Notes under the pieces: generated by a model | The model's database searches: none | Told to the model about the DNA's origin: nothing | What the model saw: the letters and a program-made list of their open reading frames with translations, nothing else | Part shown: positions 1 to 5,090 of the stretch, in pieces | Position numbering within the stretch: the stretch's first letter is position 1 | How the letters are laid out: each line of letters begins with the position of its first letter | NCBI GenBank assembly: GCA_937896885.1 | Contig: CALBNX010000008.1 | Location: 1-8,761, forward strand | DNA length: 8,761 nucleotides | DNA from: an uncultured Clostridia bacterium | GTDB taxonomy: Bacteria; Bacillota; Clostridia; Oscillospirales; Acutalibacteraceae | Direction of reading: 5' to 3' | Made by a program: the position numbers and the translations under genes

Positions 1-341
1 GACTTCAAAGACTTCGCAAATATATGCCTGTTTCTTGTAATCACCTTGAATATGACACCATTCCAAAAGAAATGTATTGGGAAAAGCCTCTTGAAGCAAC
101 CCCTTGGAAATTGGCTGACAATGTTTTTGAAGCAATGCAGAAAATGAATGACATCAACGAGCTTGAAAAGACCTTGCCGGGTCTTGATTGCGGAATGTGT
201 GGCTCACCATCTTGCAGAACATTTGCAGAAGATGTTGTAATCGGCAAAGCAGACAAAAACGACTGTATCTTTGCAATGAAAGATAAAGAAGGCGTAGTTA
301 TTCCTAAGCCTTTCCGAACTGAGAATAAGGACGAAAAATAA
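1..341 (+). CDS. [FeFe]-hydrogenase-like iron-sulfur protein, C-terminal end (partial)
   Basis: The reading frame is open to the left edge (first full codon at base 3), so this is the C-terminal ~112 residues of a longer protein; the Met codon at 24 is internal. It contains a CGMCGSPSC motif followed 16 residues later by another Cys (codons at 189, 198, 213 and 264). This C-x2-C-x4-C-x16-C pattern, preceded by LPGLD, is the 4Fe-4S domain (Pfam FeS/PF04060 type) found at the C-terminus of clostridial proteins with an iron-only hydrogenase large-subunit domain. The hydrogenase part lies outside the window, so that identity is inferred from this domain and from the DRTGG and PHP genes directly downstream, which accompany such proteins. 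The stop codon shares one base with the next start (TAATG), which indicates translational coupling. Expected role: redox or electron-transfer protein, possibly sensory rather than H2-evolving. Confidence 0.72.
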   Translation, partial: LQRLRKYMPVSCNHLEYDTIPKEMYWEKPLEATPWKLADNVFEAMQKMNDINELEKTLPGLDCGMCGSPSCRTFAEDVVIGKADKNDCIFAMKDKEGVVIPKPFRTENKDEK

Positions 342-667
342 TGACTATTAGTAATTTAGTTGAAAAATTAAATCTTAAAGTGCTGGTCAGTGGCGATATG
401 GACCGTGAAATCACAGGTGGATATTGCGGTGACTTGCTCAGCTGGGTAATGGGCAGAGCGCAGAGTGGTGACTGTTGGTTTACGGTTATGGGCAATATCA
501 ACGCTATTGGTGTTTGTGTTCTTGCCGACTGTGCTTGCATTGTCCTTTGTGAAAATGCAACTCTTGACGACAATGCAAAAGACCGTGCAGAAATGCAGGG
601 CGTGTGCATTCTTTCGTCTGAAGAAAATGCTTATACATTGGCAACTAAACTTGGTGAAATATTATGA
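341..667 (+). CDS. Small DRTGG-domain protein
   Basis: 108 residues, essentially a single DRTGG domain (PF07085). The signature is visible as DREITGGYCGDLL at residues 21-33, followed by alternating hydrophobic strands and a C-terminal LSSEENAYTLATKL helix typical of the family. DRTGG domains occur stand-alone and in phosphotransacetylase- and CBS-containing regulators; their ligand is generally unknown and no catalytic residues can be assigned. The gene starts inside the stop of the iron-sulfur protein and ends inside the ATGA start of the PHP gene, so the three are almost certainly translated from one message. Clostridial hydrogenase-associated clusters commonly carry such stand-alone DRTGG genes, so a regulatory or nucleotide-sensing role for the redox protein is a reasonable inference, not something the sequence proves. 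Confidence 0.85.
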   Translation: MTISNLVEKLNLKVLVSGDMDREITGGYCGDLLSWVMGRAQSGDCWFTVMGNINAIGVCVLADCACIVLCENATLDDNAKDRAEMQGVCILSSEENAYTLATKLGEIL

Positions 668-1377
668 AATTAAAGTATGATTTTCACCTGCATTCGTGCT
701 TATCCCCTTGTGGCGATAACGATATGACACCATATAACCTTGTCAATATGGCAAAACTTATGGGTTATGATATTATCGCTCTCACAGACCACAATTCCTG
801 TCTTAATTGCCCTGCCGCTATGAAAGCAGGGAAACAGGCGGGCATTACGGTTGTGCCCGGAATGGAGCTTTGCACAGCAGAAGAAATTCATACAGTTTGT
901 CTTTTTCCAACTCTCGAAAAGGCGTTGGAGTTTTCAGAATATGTAAAAACCACAATGCCACCCATTAAAAATGATGAGAGTATTTTCGGTAACCAATACA
1001 TAATGGACGAAACCGACCAGATTTTAGGCAATGAAGAAATACTTTTAACAACAGCGTCGGGAATAAGCATTGACGATGTTGTTAGCGAAGTGGCAAAATA
1101 TGACGGTGCAGTTTTCCCAGCACACCTTGACCGTGCATCTTATTCTGTATTATCAGTATTGGGTTTTATGTACCCCGAAATGAATTTCACTTGCGCCGAG
1201 TTTACACATAAAGCATATATCCCACAGTATGAAGAAATGCACGAGTTACTCAAAGGAATGAAACATCTTCGCAATTCTGATGCTCACTATCTTGAAAATA
1301 TGGTAGAAGCAACAGAAAGCATAGACATTCCCGAATGCACAGCACAAGCGGTAATAAATTACATACTGAATAAATAA
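664..1377 (+). CDS. PHP-domain metal-dependent phosphoesterase
   Basis: 237 residues forming one PHP (polymerase and histidinol phosphatase) domain. Metal-binding motifs are intact and in order: DFHLHS (H8, H10), LTDH (D42, H43), GMELCT (E68), H76, PAHLDR (H154) and SDAHY (D206, H208). This is the trinuclear-metal set of TrpH-like phosphoesterases, which hydrolyse phosphate esters or short nucleotides; the actual substrate is not evident. The Cys-rich N-terminal part (SCLSPCGDND, NSCLNCP) is typical of the subfamily found beside clostridial hydrogenase-like and DRTGG genes. It overlaps the DRTGG gene by four bases (ATGA). It is probably soluble, with no signal peptide or membrane segment. The PHP fold is secure; the biological reaction is unknown. 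Confidence 0.9.
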   Translation: MKLKYDFHLHSCLSPCGDNDMTPYNLVNMAKLMGYDIIALTDHNSCLNCPAAMKAGKQAGITVVPGMELCTAEEIHTVCLFPTLEKALEFSEYVKTTMPPIKNDESIFGNQYIMDETDQILGNEEILLTTASGISIDDVVSEVAKYDGAVFPAHLDRASYSVLSVLGFMYPEMNFTCAEFTHKAYIPQYEEMHELLKGMKHLRNSDAHYLENMVEATESIDIPECTAQAVINYILNK

Positions 1378-1403
1378 TGTAGGTTTTTTGAAAGGGGTAT
1401 TTT

Positions 1404-2234
1404 ATGAAAAAGATGAGCAAAGGCAAAAAAATTGCTATTATTATCATTTCAGTTATACTTTCGTTAGTCATAGTGTTACCAGTTGGATTGTTTGTATTTT
1501 TCTTCCGTATAACACCAATTTTTATGGATGGAGAAGAGATTAAAGCAGAAAACATAAATAATCCTGCAATGAGTGTTTCTTGGCAAGAGTATGACAAACA
1601 AAATCTTGTATTATCAGGCAAAATGACAACTCATACAAAAGATAGCTTTGAAATAATTTTGCCAGAAAATTTTGTTTTCAACGAAGAAACGTCCAATGAG
1701 GGAAACTATGCATTTTGGATTAAAAACGGCGAAGAACCATCGGCAACTATCTTAATTTCAGAGCCGATGTTTTTCCTTGAAGATAAGAATAATCCTGAAT
1801 ATAAAAACTATGAAAAAACACAGTTCATATATAAACTTATGTATGGTCACGCTTCTAAAAAGGGTTATGGAATAGAATTGGGAACAGAATATGACTATCA
1901 ACTTTTAGTGAATAGTATAAATGCATCTACTTTTGATACAGATAATCATCATCAGGTGTTTGTTATATCACAAGCAGGAATGATGAAATCACTTGCAGCA
2001 ACACCTTTAATGTCGCCTAAATCGATATATAAAGTTGATACAGATACACACAAAGGATTTATTTACGACAGAAGCAAAGTTAGAGATGATGGCAGCATAT
2101 TAAAATGGTATTCTATGGACGCTTATGCACCAAATAATCTTAATTTTGCCTATACTATTTATATTTCAGATATTGATAATGTTTTAACTGAAGAAGATAT
2201 TTTCGCAATCTTTAATTCATTTAAAGTGAAATAA
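1404..2234 (+). CDS. Membrane-anchored protein of unknown function
   Basis: 276 residues; I do not recognise a family. The N-terminus is Lys-rich (MKKMSKGKK) and followed by a strongly hydrophobic segment at about residues 9-34, an uncleaved-looking signal anchor without a lipobox Cys. The rest should be extracytoplasmic and is rich in Asn, Asp, Glu and aromatic residues. The pattern FEIILPENF (~82-90) and the C-terminal EEDIFAIFNSFKVK resemble the layout of secreted PsbP/Mog1-like-fold proteins, but this is only a weak impression. The start is supported by AAAGGGG at 1391-1397, six bases from the ATG. It lies 26 bases after the PHP gene with no terminator between, so it may be cotranscribed with the redox module, and it ends ten bases before a strong hairpin. 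Confidence 0.8.
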   Translation: MKKMSKGKKIAIIIISVILSLVIVLPVGLFVFFFRITPIFMDGEEIKAENINNPAMSVSWQEYDKQNLVLSGKMTTHTKDSFEIILPENFVFNEETSNEGNYAFWIKNGEEPSATILISEPMFFLEDKNNPEYKNYEKTQFIYKLMYGHASKKGYGIELGTEYDYQLLVNSINASTFDTDNHHQVFVISQAGMMKSLAATPLMSPKSIYKVDTDTHKGFIYDRSKVRDDGSILKWYSMDAYAPNNLNFAYTIYISDIDNVLTEEDIFAIFNSFKVK

Positions 2235-2243
2235 AAATAAGGA

Positions 2244-2267
2244 AAAGGACACCCGTCGGTGTCCTTT
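2244..2267. terminator. Bidirectional rho-independent terminator
   Basis: A perfect 10-bp stem (AAAGGACACC at 2244-2253 with GGTGTCCTTT at 2258-2267) closes a four-base loop. On the plus strand it is followed by a T-rich stretch and ends the 1404-2234 gene. On the minus strand it is followed by TTTTCCTTATTTTTATTT and ends the phosphopantetheinyl transferase, whose TAA stop overlaps the stem. Confidence 0.9.
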
Positions 2268-2778
2268 ATTTCATTCTCTCACAAATTGTGAGCATATATT
2301 CATTAACTTTTTCGGTCTGGAATTGGTGGTTTTCTTTGCTTAAAACATCAATTCCTTTTTGTATTTCAATAACCCCGTTGCCGTCAATTTTGGTGTAGGC
2401 TTCTTTTTTTGTCCAGATTTCATAAAAAGCGTCAGCGGTTGGGTTTTGTTCATAAAACTCTTTTTCTTTTCCGTGGAAATATCGGTTTGCGATTTTCTCA
2501 AAGTTTCTGGTGTCATCAATTTTTTCAATATCGATTCCAACAGGATTTTCACTTTTGCAAACTGCTACCATATCCCCGCTATGAGAAATGCTCACAAAAC
2601 AGTTGTCTGCAAATGGCTTGTTTTGTTTATATCGAAGTCCCGAAACACCCATATTCAAAAGCTCGGTTGCCGCGGCAATACTCTCTTGCTTTTTGCAATG
2701 GTCTTGCACATTTTGTGGGAGCAGAGTTTTGTCATATTCAGTTTTTTCTGTTAATTTGAAGAAATAAACCGATGTCAT
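2266..2778 (-). CDS. 4'-phosphopantetheinyl transferase, Sfp/AcpT superfamily
   Basis: 170 residues, short for an Sfp-type enzyme (~220-230) but with the core motifs complete. These are FVSISHSGDMVA (61-72), VGIDIEKI (80-87, with Mg-binding D83 and E85) and IWTKKEAYTK (121-130, with catalytic E126 and K130). The family transfers phosphopantetheine from CoA to a serine of an acyl or peptidyl carrier protein. No carrier protein or NRPS/PKS gene is in the window, so the partner is unknown; it may be the fatty-acid ACP or a remote cluster. The short length comes from a reduced N-terminal half, making it intermediate between AcpS and Sfp in size. The Shine-Dalgarno (GGTGA, about 2783-2787) is modest. 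It begins 33 bases after the SpoIIQ-like gene on the same strand and may share its transcript. Confidence 0.88.
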   Translation of the reverse strand: MTSVYFFKLTEKTEYDKTLLPQNVQDHCKKQESIAAATELLNMGVSGLRYKQNKPFADNCFVSISHSGDMVAVCKSENPVGIDIEKIDDTRNFEKIANRYFHGKEKEFYEQNPTADAFYEIWTKKEAYTKIDGNGVIEIQKGIDVLSKENHQFQTEKVNEYMLTICERMK

Positions 2779-2811
2779 AAAATCACCGAGTTTATTTTAA
2801 CACAAAGAAAT

Positions 2812-3474
2812 TCAAATATCTACTCTTTTGCCTAAATAATCCGACGGGGACACAAGATTACCGTCTTTCAGCATTTCAAGGTGTAAGTGTATTCCGTCAT
2901 CTTTTTCAATAGGAATTTCACCCAAAGTGCCAATTTTCTCATTAATTTTTACAGTCGCGCCAGGTTTAACTGTGCTGTCTTTTTGAAGTCCGCGATATTC
3001 TGCAATAATTCCGTTGTTGTGGTTGATGGTTACAACTGTGCCCCAACGAGCATCATCTCGCACTTCGGTGACTTCGCCGTCACAAATAGCTTTAATTGGG
3101 TCGCCGAGAGTACCGTTTATATCAACACCATTATGAGTGCGCCAATCGTCAGTAGTCTTGTTTTTAGTAAGTTCGCCTTTTGAGTATTCTTTGCTCACTT
3201 TGTCGCCCAAAGGGAATGCATAATGGACTGATTTCGGTGCTTCTTCGGTTGTTGTGGTTATATATCTGTCATCCTGCACATTGGTGACGGGTGTATTGAC
3301 CTGAATTTCTCGCTCAGTTGTGGTTTCTGTGGTGGTAGAAGTCTTAGACGGGTCTTCTGTGGGCACATTGTCTTTGTTAGAAAGCCAGAATGAGAAAAGT
3401 GTTGCGCCACAAAGTGCCACGGCACAGGTTGAATAGATTGCTTTTTTGATTTTTTCTTCGTTAAACTTTTTCAA
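2812..3474 (-). CDS. SpoIIQ-like M23 (LytM) membrane-anchored peptidase
   Basis: 220 residues. A short basic cytoplasmic tail is followed by one membrane segment (about 12-31), a Thr/Glu-rich linker (about 38-80, with TTTE repeats) and a C-terminal M23/LytM domain (about 84-215). Zinc ligands are intact: H114 and D118 in WRTHNGVDI, and H196/H198 in HLHLE. This architecture and the WRTHNGVDI signature fit clostridial SpoIIQ, the forespore membrane protein that meets SpoIIIAH across the septum during engulfment; clostridial SpoIIQ keeps the zinc site, which B. subtilis SpoIIQ has lost. SpoIIQ identity is an inference, and a vegetative M23 endopeptidase is the alternative. The start is TTG at 3474, chosen because AGAGGTG (3481-3487) lies six bases upstream and MKKF...KKAIYST begins there. 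No convincing sigma-F or sigma-A promoter was found. Confidence 0.82.
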   Translation of the reverse strand: MKKFNEEKIKKAIYSTCAVALCGATLFSFWLSNKDNVPTEDPSKTSTTTETTTEREIQVNTPVTNVQDDRYITTTTEEAPKSVHYAFPLGDKVSKEYSKGELTKNKTTDDWRTHNGVDINGTLGDPIKAICDGEVTEVRDDARWGTVVTINHNNGIIAEYRGLQKDSTVKPGATVKINEKIGTLGEIPIEKDDGIHLHLEMLKDGNLVSPSDYLGKRVDI

Positions 3475-3480
3475 TTAAAA

Positions 3481-3487
3481 CACCTCT
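3481..3487 (-). promoter_or_regulatory. Ribosome binding site fixing a TTG start
   Basis: AGAGGTG on the minus strand, six bases before the TTG at 3474. It is the reason for choosing a non-ATG start for the M23 gene. Its first three bases are also the end of the dyad at 3485-3505. Confidence 0.75.
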
Positions 3488-3505
3488 GTCAATATTTTTG
3501 ACAGA
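3485..3505 (-). promoter_or_regulatory. Perfect inverted repeat abutting the M23 gene ribosome binding site
   Basis: TCTGTCAA, a five-base spacer, then TTGACAGA: a perfect 8-bp dyad. Its downstream arm runs into the Shine-Dalgarno of the SpoIIQ-like gene. It could be an operator for a dimeric regulator, or an RNA hairpin that limits translation. I do not recognise the motif as the site of a named regulator. Confidence 0.45.
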
Positions 3506-3570
3506 AATGTAATTCTTATACACAAATTGAAATTTTTGCATAAGATTGCAATCGGTAGTTACAAAAAACA

Positions 3571-3680
3571 TAAGAAAAAACGGACGGTTGCGGAGCCGTC
3601 CGTTTTCCGAGTATAAAATACTCTGAGGGGTTGTTTGAGGATGGGGTATGCACACCAAGGTCTCTCTTGGTGCATCTTTA
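3571..3680 (-). ncRNA. Candidate small structured RNA between spoIIQ-like gene and lexA
   Basis: Read on the minus strand, this stretch has a hairpin (3648-3675; 7-bp CACCAAG/CTTGGTG stem plus a bulged extension), then C-rich unpaired segments (CCCCATCCTC and ACCCCTC), a second hairpin (3609-3623, GAGTAT/ATACTC) and a strong GC-rich hairpin (3577-3606) followed by TTTTTTCTTATG and further Ts. No protein gene reads into this terminator from the right, since lexA points the other way, so it has no obvious client unless a short RNA is made here. C-rich loops beside hairpins are typical of Gram-positive small RNAs that pair with Shine-Dalgarno sites. The location beside a sporulation-type gene recalls sporulation RNAs such as CsfG, but I cannot show homology. 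No clear promoter was found, and the 5' end is a guess. A plus-strand origin is not excluded. Confidence 0.35.
3577..3606 (-). terminator. GC-rich terminator-like hairpin
   Basis: Stem AAAACGGACGG (3577-3587) with CCGTCCGTTTT (3596-3606). On the minus strand it is followed by a long T-rich tract (TTTTTTCTTATGTTTTTT), and on the plus strand by only four Ts. In plus-strand RNA the stem extends by a U-G and a U-A pair to a GCGG tetraloop; in minus-strand RNA those positions give a C-A mismatch. The tail favours minus-strand use and the wobble pair favours plus-strand folding, so orientation is uncertain. Confidence 0.65.
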
Positions 3681-3766
3681 TGATAACTTAAAATTATGAA
3701 AAAACCGTGAATATTCTTTTAATATTCAGAAAAAGAATTGTGAATAAAAAAATTTCAAAAATTTAT

Positions 3767-3780
3767 CGAACAAATGTTTA
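3767..3780 (+). promoter_or_regulatory. LexA (SOS) box of lexA
   Basis: CGAACAAATGTTTA matches the Gram-positive SOS box CGAAC-RNRY-GTTYG at all but the last base. It lies about 80 bases before the lexA start and overlaps the -35 element, the expected arrangement for LexA autorepression. Confidence 0.88.
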
Positions 3781-3805
3781 CTTTTTGAAAAATATATGTT
3801 AGAAT
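3777..3805 (+). promoter_or_regulatory. Sigma-A promoter of lexA
   Basis: -35 TTTACT (3777-3782), 17-base spacer, -10 TAGAAT (3800-3805) with an extended -10 TG at 3797-3798. The transcript would start near 3812. The LexA box covers the first four bases of the -35, so bound LexA should block RNA polymerase. Confidence 0.75.
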
Positions 3806-3847
3806 ATAGAAAACAATAGTGTAATTTTGTTAAAGACTTTAAAAAAT

Positions 3848-3854
3848 GAGGAGA
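3848..3854 (+). promoter_or_regulatory. lexA ribosome binding site
   Basis: GAGGAGA lies six bases before the ATG at 3861. An in-frame ATG at 3846 sits two bases ahead of this site and would put the Shine-Dalgarno inside the coding sequence, so 3861 is the start. Confidence 0.88.
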
Positions 3855-3860
3855 ATTTTT

Positions 3861-4451
3861 ATGCGCCCCATTAATGATACACAACAAAAAATTTATGAAT
3901 TTCTTTGCGAGCGTTCACAATGTGGTGTTCCACCATCAGTCCGTGAAATTGGCTCTGCTGTTGGTCTTCGCTCAACATCTTCAGTTCAGGCAAACCTTGA
4001 CGCACTTGAAGAAGCAGGTTATATTGAGCGTGACCCACTTTTGAAACGCTCAATCAGAGTTATCGGTCAGGCAGAAAATGTGACAAGTGTTCCACTTTTG
4101 GGTACTGTTACAGCGGGTATGCCAATTCTCGCAGTTGAACAGATTGAAGGTTATATTCCTTATAACGGCAGAATTTCTCGTGATAAGTCACTTTTTGCTC
4201 TTAAAGTTCGTGGCGAGAGTATGCTCTGGGCCGGTATTCTTGACGGTGACATTGTTATTTGCGAAAAAACACCTTATGCAACAAACGGTGAAATTGTTGT
4301 TGCAATGATTGAAGATGAAGCAACAGTTAAAAGATTTTATAAAGAAAATGGTCATTTCAGACTTCAGCCTGAAAATGATGCCTATGAGCCAATAATCACA
4401 AACGAAGTGATTATTCTCGGCAAGGTTGTTGCACTTTATAGATATTATTAA
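3861..4451 (+). CDS. lexA: LexA SOS-response transcriptional repressor
   Basis: 196 residues, the usual LexA length. An N-terminal winged helix-turn-helix (about 1-68; PPSVREIGSAVGLRS is the recognition region) binds SOS boxes. The C-terminal S24 latch/protease domain has the self-cleavage site A85-G86 (VTAGMP), the nucleophile S120 (GESM) and the general base K157 (ATVKRF). These are each one position from E. coli A84-G85, S119 and K156. On DNA damage, RecA filaments trigger cleavage between A85 and G86 and repression is lifted. Start 3861 is set by the GAGGAGA site; the ATG at 3846 is rejected. The gene is monocistronic: its own promoter carries a LexA box and a strong terminator follows 14 bases after the stop. 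Nothing is missing or unusual. Confidence 0.97.
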   Translation: MRPINDTQQKIYEFLCERSQCGVPPSVREIGSAVGLRSTSSVQANLDALEEAGYIERDPLLKRSIRVIGQAENVTSVPLLGTVTAGMPILAVEQIEGYIPYNGRISRDKSLFALKVRGESMLWAGILDGDIVICEKTPYATNGEIVVAMIEDEATVKRFYKENGHFRLQPENDAYEPIITNEVIILGKVVALYRYY

Positions 4452-4464
4452 TCACTAAAATTTT

Positions 4465-4498
4465 AAAGGACGGTTCATTTTATAATGAGCCGTCCTTT
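4465..4498. terminator. Bidirectional terminator between lexA and yfbR
   Basis: A 15-bp stem (4465-4479 with 4484-4498, one U-G pair) closes a TTAT loop. On the plus strand it is followed by a T-rich tract, ending lexA; on the minus strand by TTTAAAATTTTAG, ending the yfbR operon. Its inner arms GGACGGTT and GAGCCGTCC are identical to those of the hairpin at 3577-3606 on the other side of lexA. Confidence 0.92.
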
Positions 4499-4501
4499 TT
4501 G

Positions 4502-5089
4502 TTATTTCTTCATTTGGTCGAGAGTTTTGTGGAATGATGGCAAAAATTCTTTTTCAAAGATTTTAACTTCTTCCAAATCACTCTTTTGAATTGCTTTGAG
4601 CAGTTTTTCTTCTGCTTCAATAAATTCACTGTTGCCTGCTTTTCTCTCATCAACGCATTTTAAATATCCGCTGATTTTGTCTGCTGCTTTAACAAGTTTC
4701 CACAATTCTTTATCTTCATGTTTCTTTTTGAAAAGTGGCTCATAACTTGGCAATAATTCAGGTGGTAACATAGAAAGCAACTGCTTTGATGCGTTCTTTT
4801 CAACTGCCTTATATGCTTCTTTGGTCTCTGCACTATAATATTTAACAGGAGTTGGCAAGTCACCTGTGATAATTTCAGGCACATCGTGATAAAGACCTAA
4901 AAGTGCTGCTCTTTCACAATTATAATCTTTGCCTAAATACTCATTACCTATGCTTGCAAGAGCATAACAAAGTTGAGAAACTTCGGCAGAATGCTCGCTT
5001 AATGTTTCATATCTTGTGTTTCGCATCAACGCCCAACGGTTTATGTATTTGGTGCGAGATGTGAAAGCAAAAAAATCATTTTTACCCAT
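4502..5089 (-). CDS. yfbR: 5'-deoxynucleotidase, HD-domain, YfbR family
   Basis: 195 residues, matching E. coli YfbR (199) nearly position for position. Visible residues are R18 and W19 (INRWALMRN), H33 (SEHS), H68 and D69 (YHD), E72, D77 (TGDLPTPVKY) and D137 (KAADK), the full metal-binding and substrate set of the family. The enzyme removes the 5' phosphate from deoxynucleoside monophosphates (dAMP, dGMP, dTMP, dCMP, dUMP) but not ribonucleotides, and so helps set deoxynucleotide pools. It is the last gene of the operon, one base after the dCMP deaminase stop, with its AGAGGA site inside the end of that gene. This adjacency suggests the product dUMP, or excess dCMP, is its substrate in vivo. 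Confidence 0.94.
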   Translation of the reverse strand: MGKNDFFAFTSRTKYINRWALMRNTRYETLSEHSAEVSQLCYALASIGNEYLGKDYNCERAALLGLYHDVPEIITGDLPTPVKYYSAETKEAYKAVEKNASKQLLSMLPPELLPSYEPLFKKKHEDKELWKLVKAADKISGYLKCVDERKAGNSEFIEAEEKLLKAIQKSDLEEVKIFEKEFLPSFHKTLDQMKK

Positions 5090-5090
5090 T

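Noticed and set aside
2359..2759. Long plus-strand frames opposite the phosphopantetheinyl transferase
   Set aside because: They are antisense shadows rich in Phe and Cys with no ribosome binding site; the minus-strand frame carries all family motifs.
3461..3658. Minus-strand 65-codon frame running into the start of the SpoIIQ-like gene
   Set aside because: It crosses the GC-rich hairpin and the dyad, has no Shine-Dalgarno or protein-like composition, and overlaps the start of the M23 gene in another frame.
3641..3691. Plus-strand 16-codon reading frame (MGYAHQGL...) preceded by TGAGGGG, possibly a leader peptide before lexA
   Set aside because: It lies upstream of the lexA promoter at 3777-3805, so it would not be in the lexA message. 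It has no promoter I can see, and it overlaps hairpins that explain the composition better.
3708..3728. 8-bp inverted repeat TGAATATT/AATATTCA in the spoIIQ-lexA gap
   Set aside because: It is entirely AT-rich except for one G/C pair, easily expected by chance in this DNA, and sits on no clear promoter.
3846..3860. Upstream ATG adding five residues to LexA
   Set aside because: The only good ribosome binding site (3848-3854) would lie inside this extension, and the 3861 start gives the standard LexA N-terminus.
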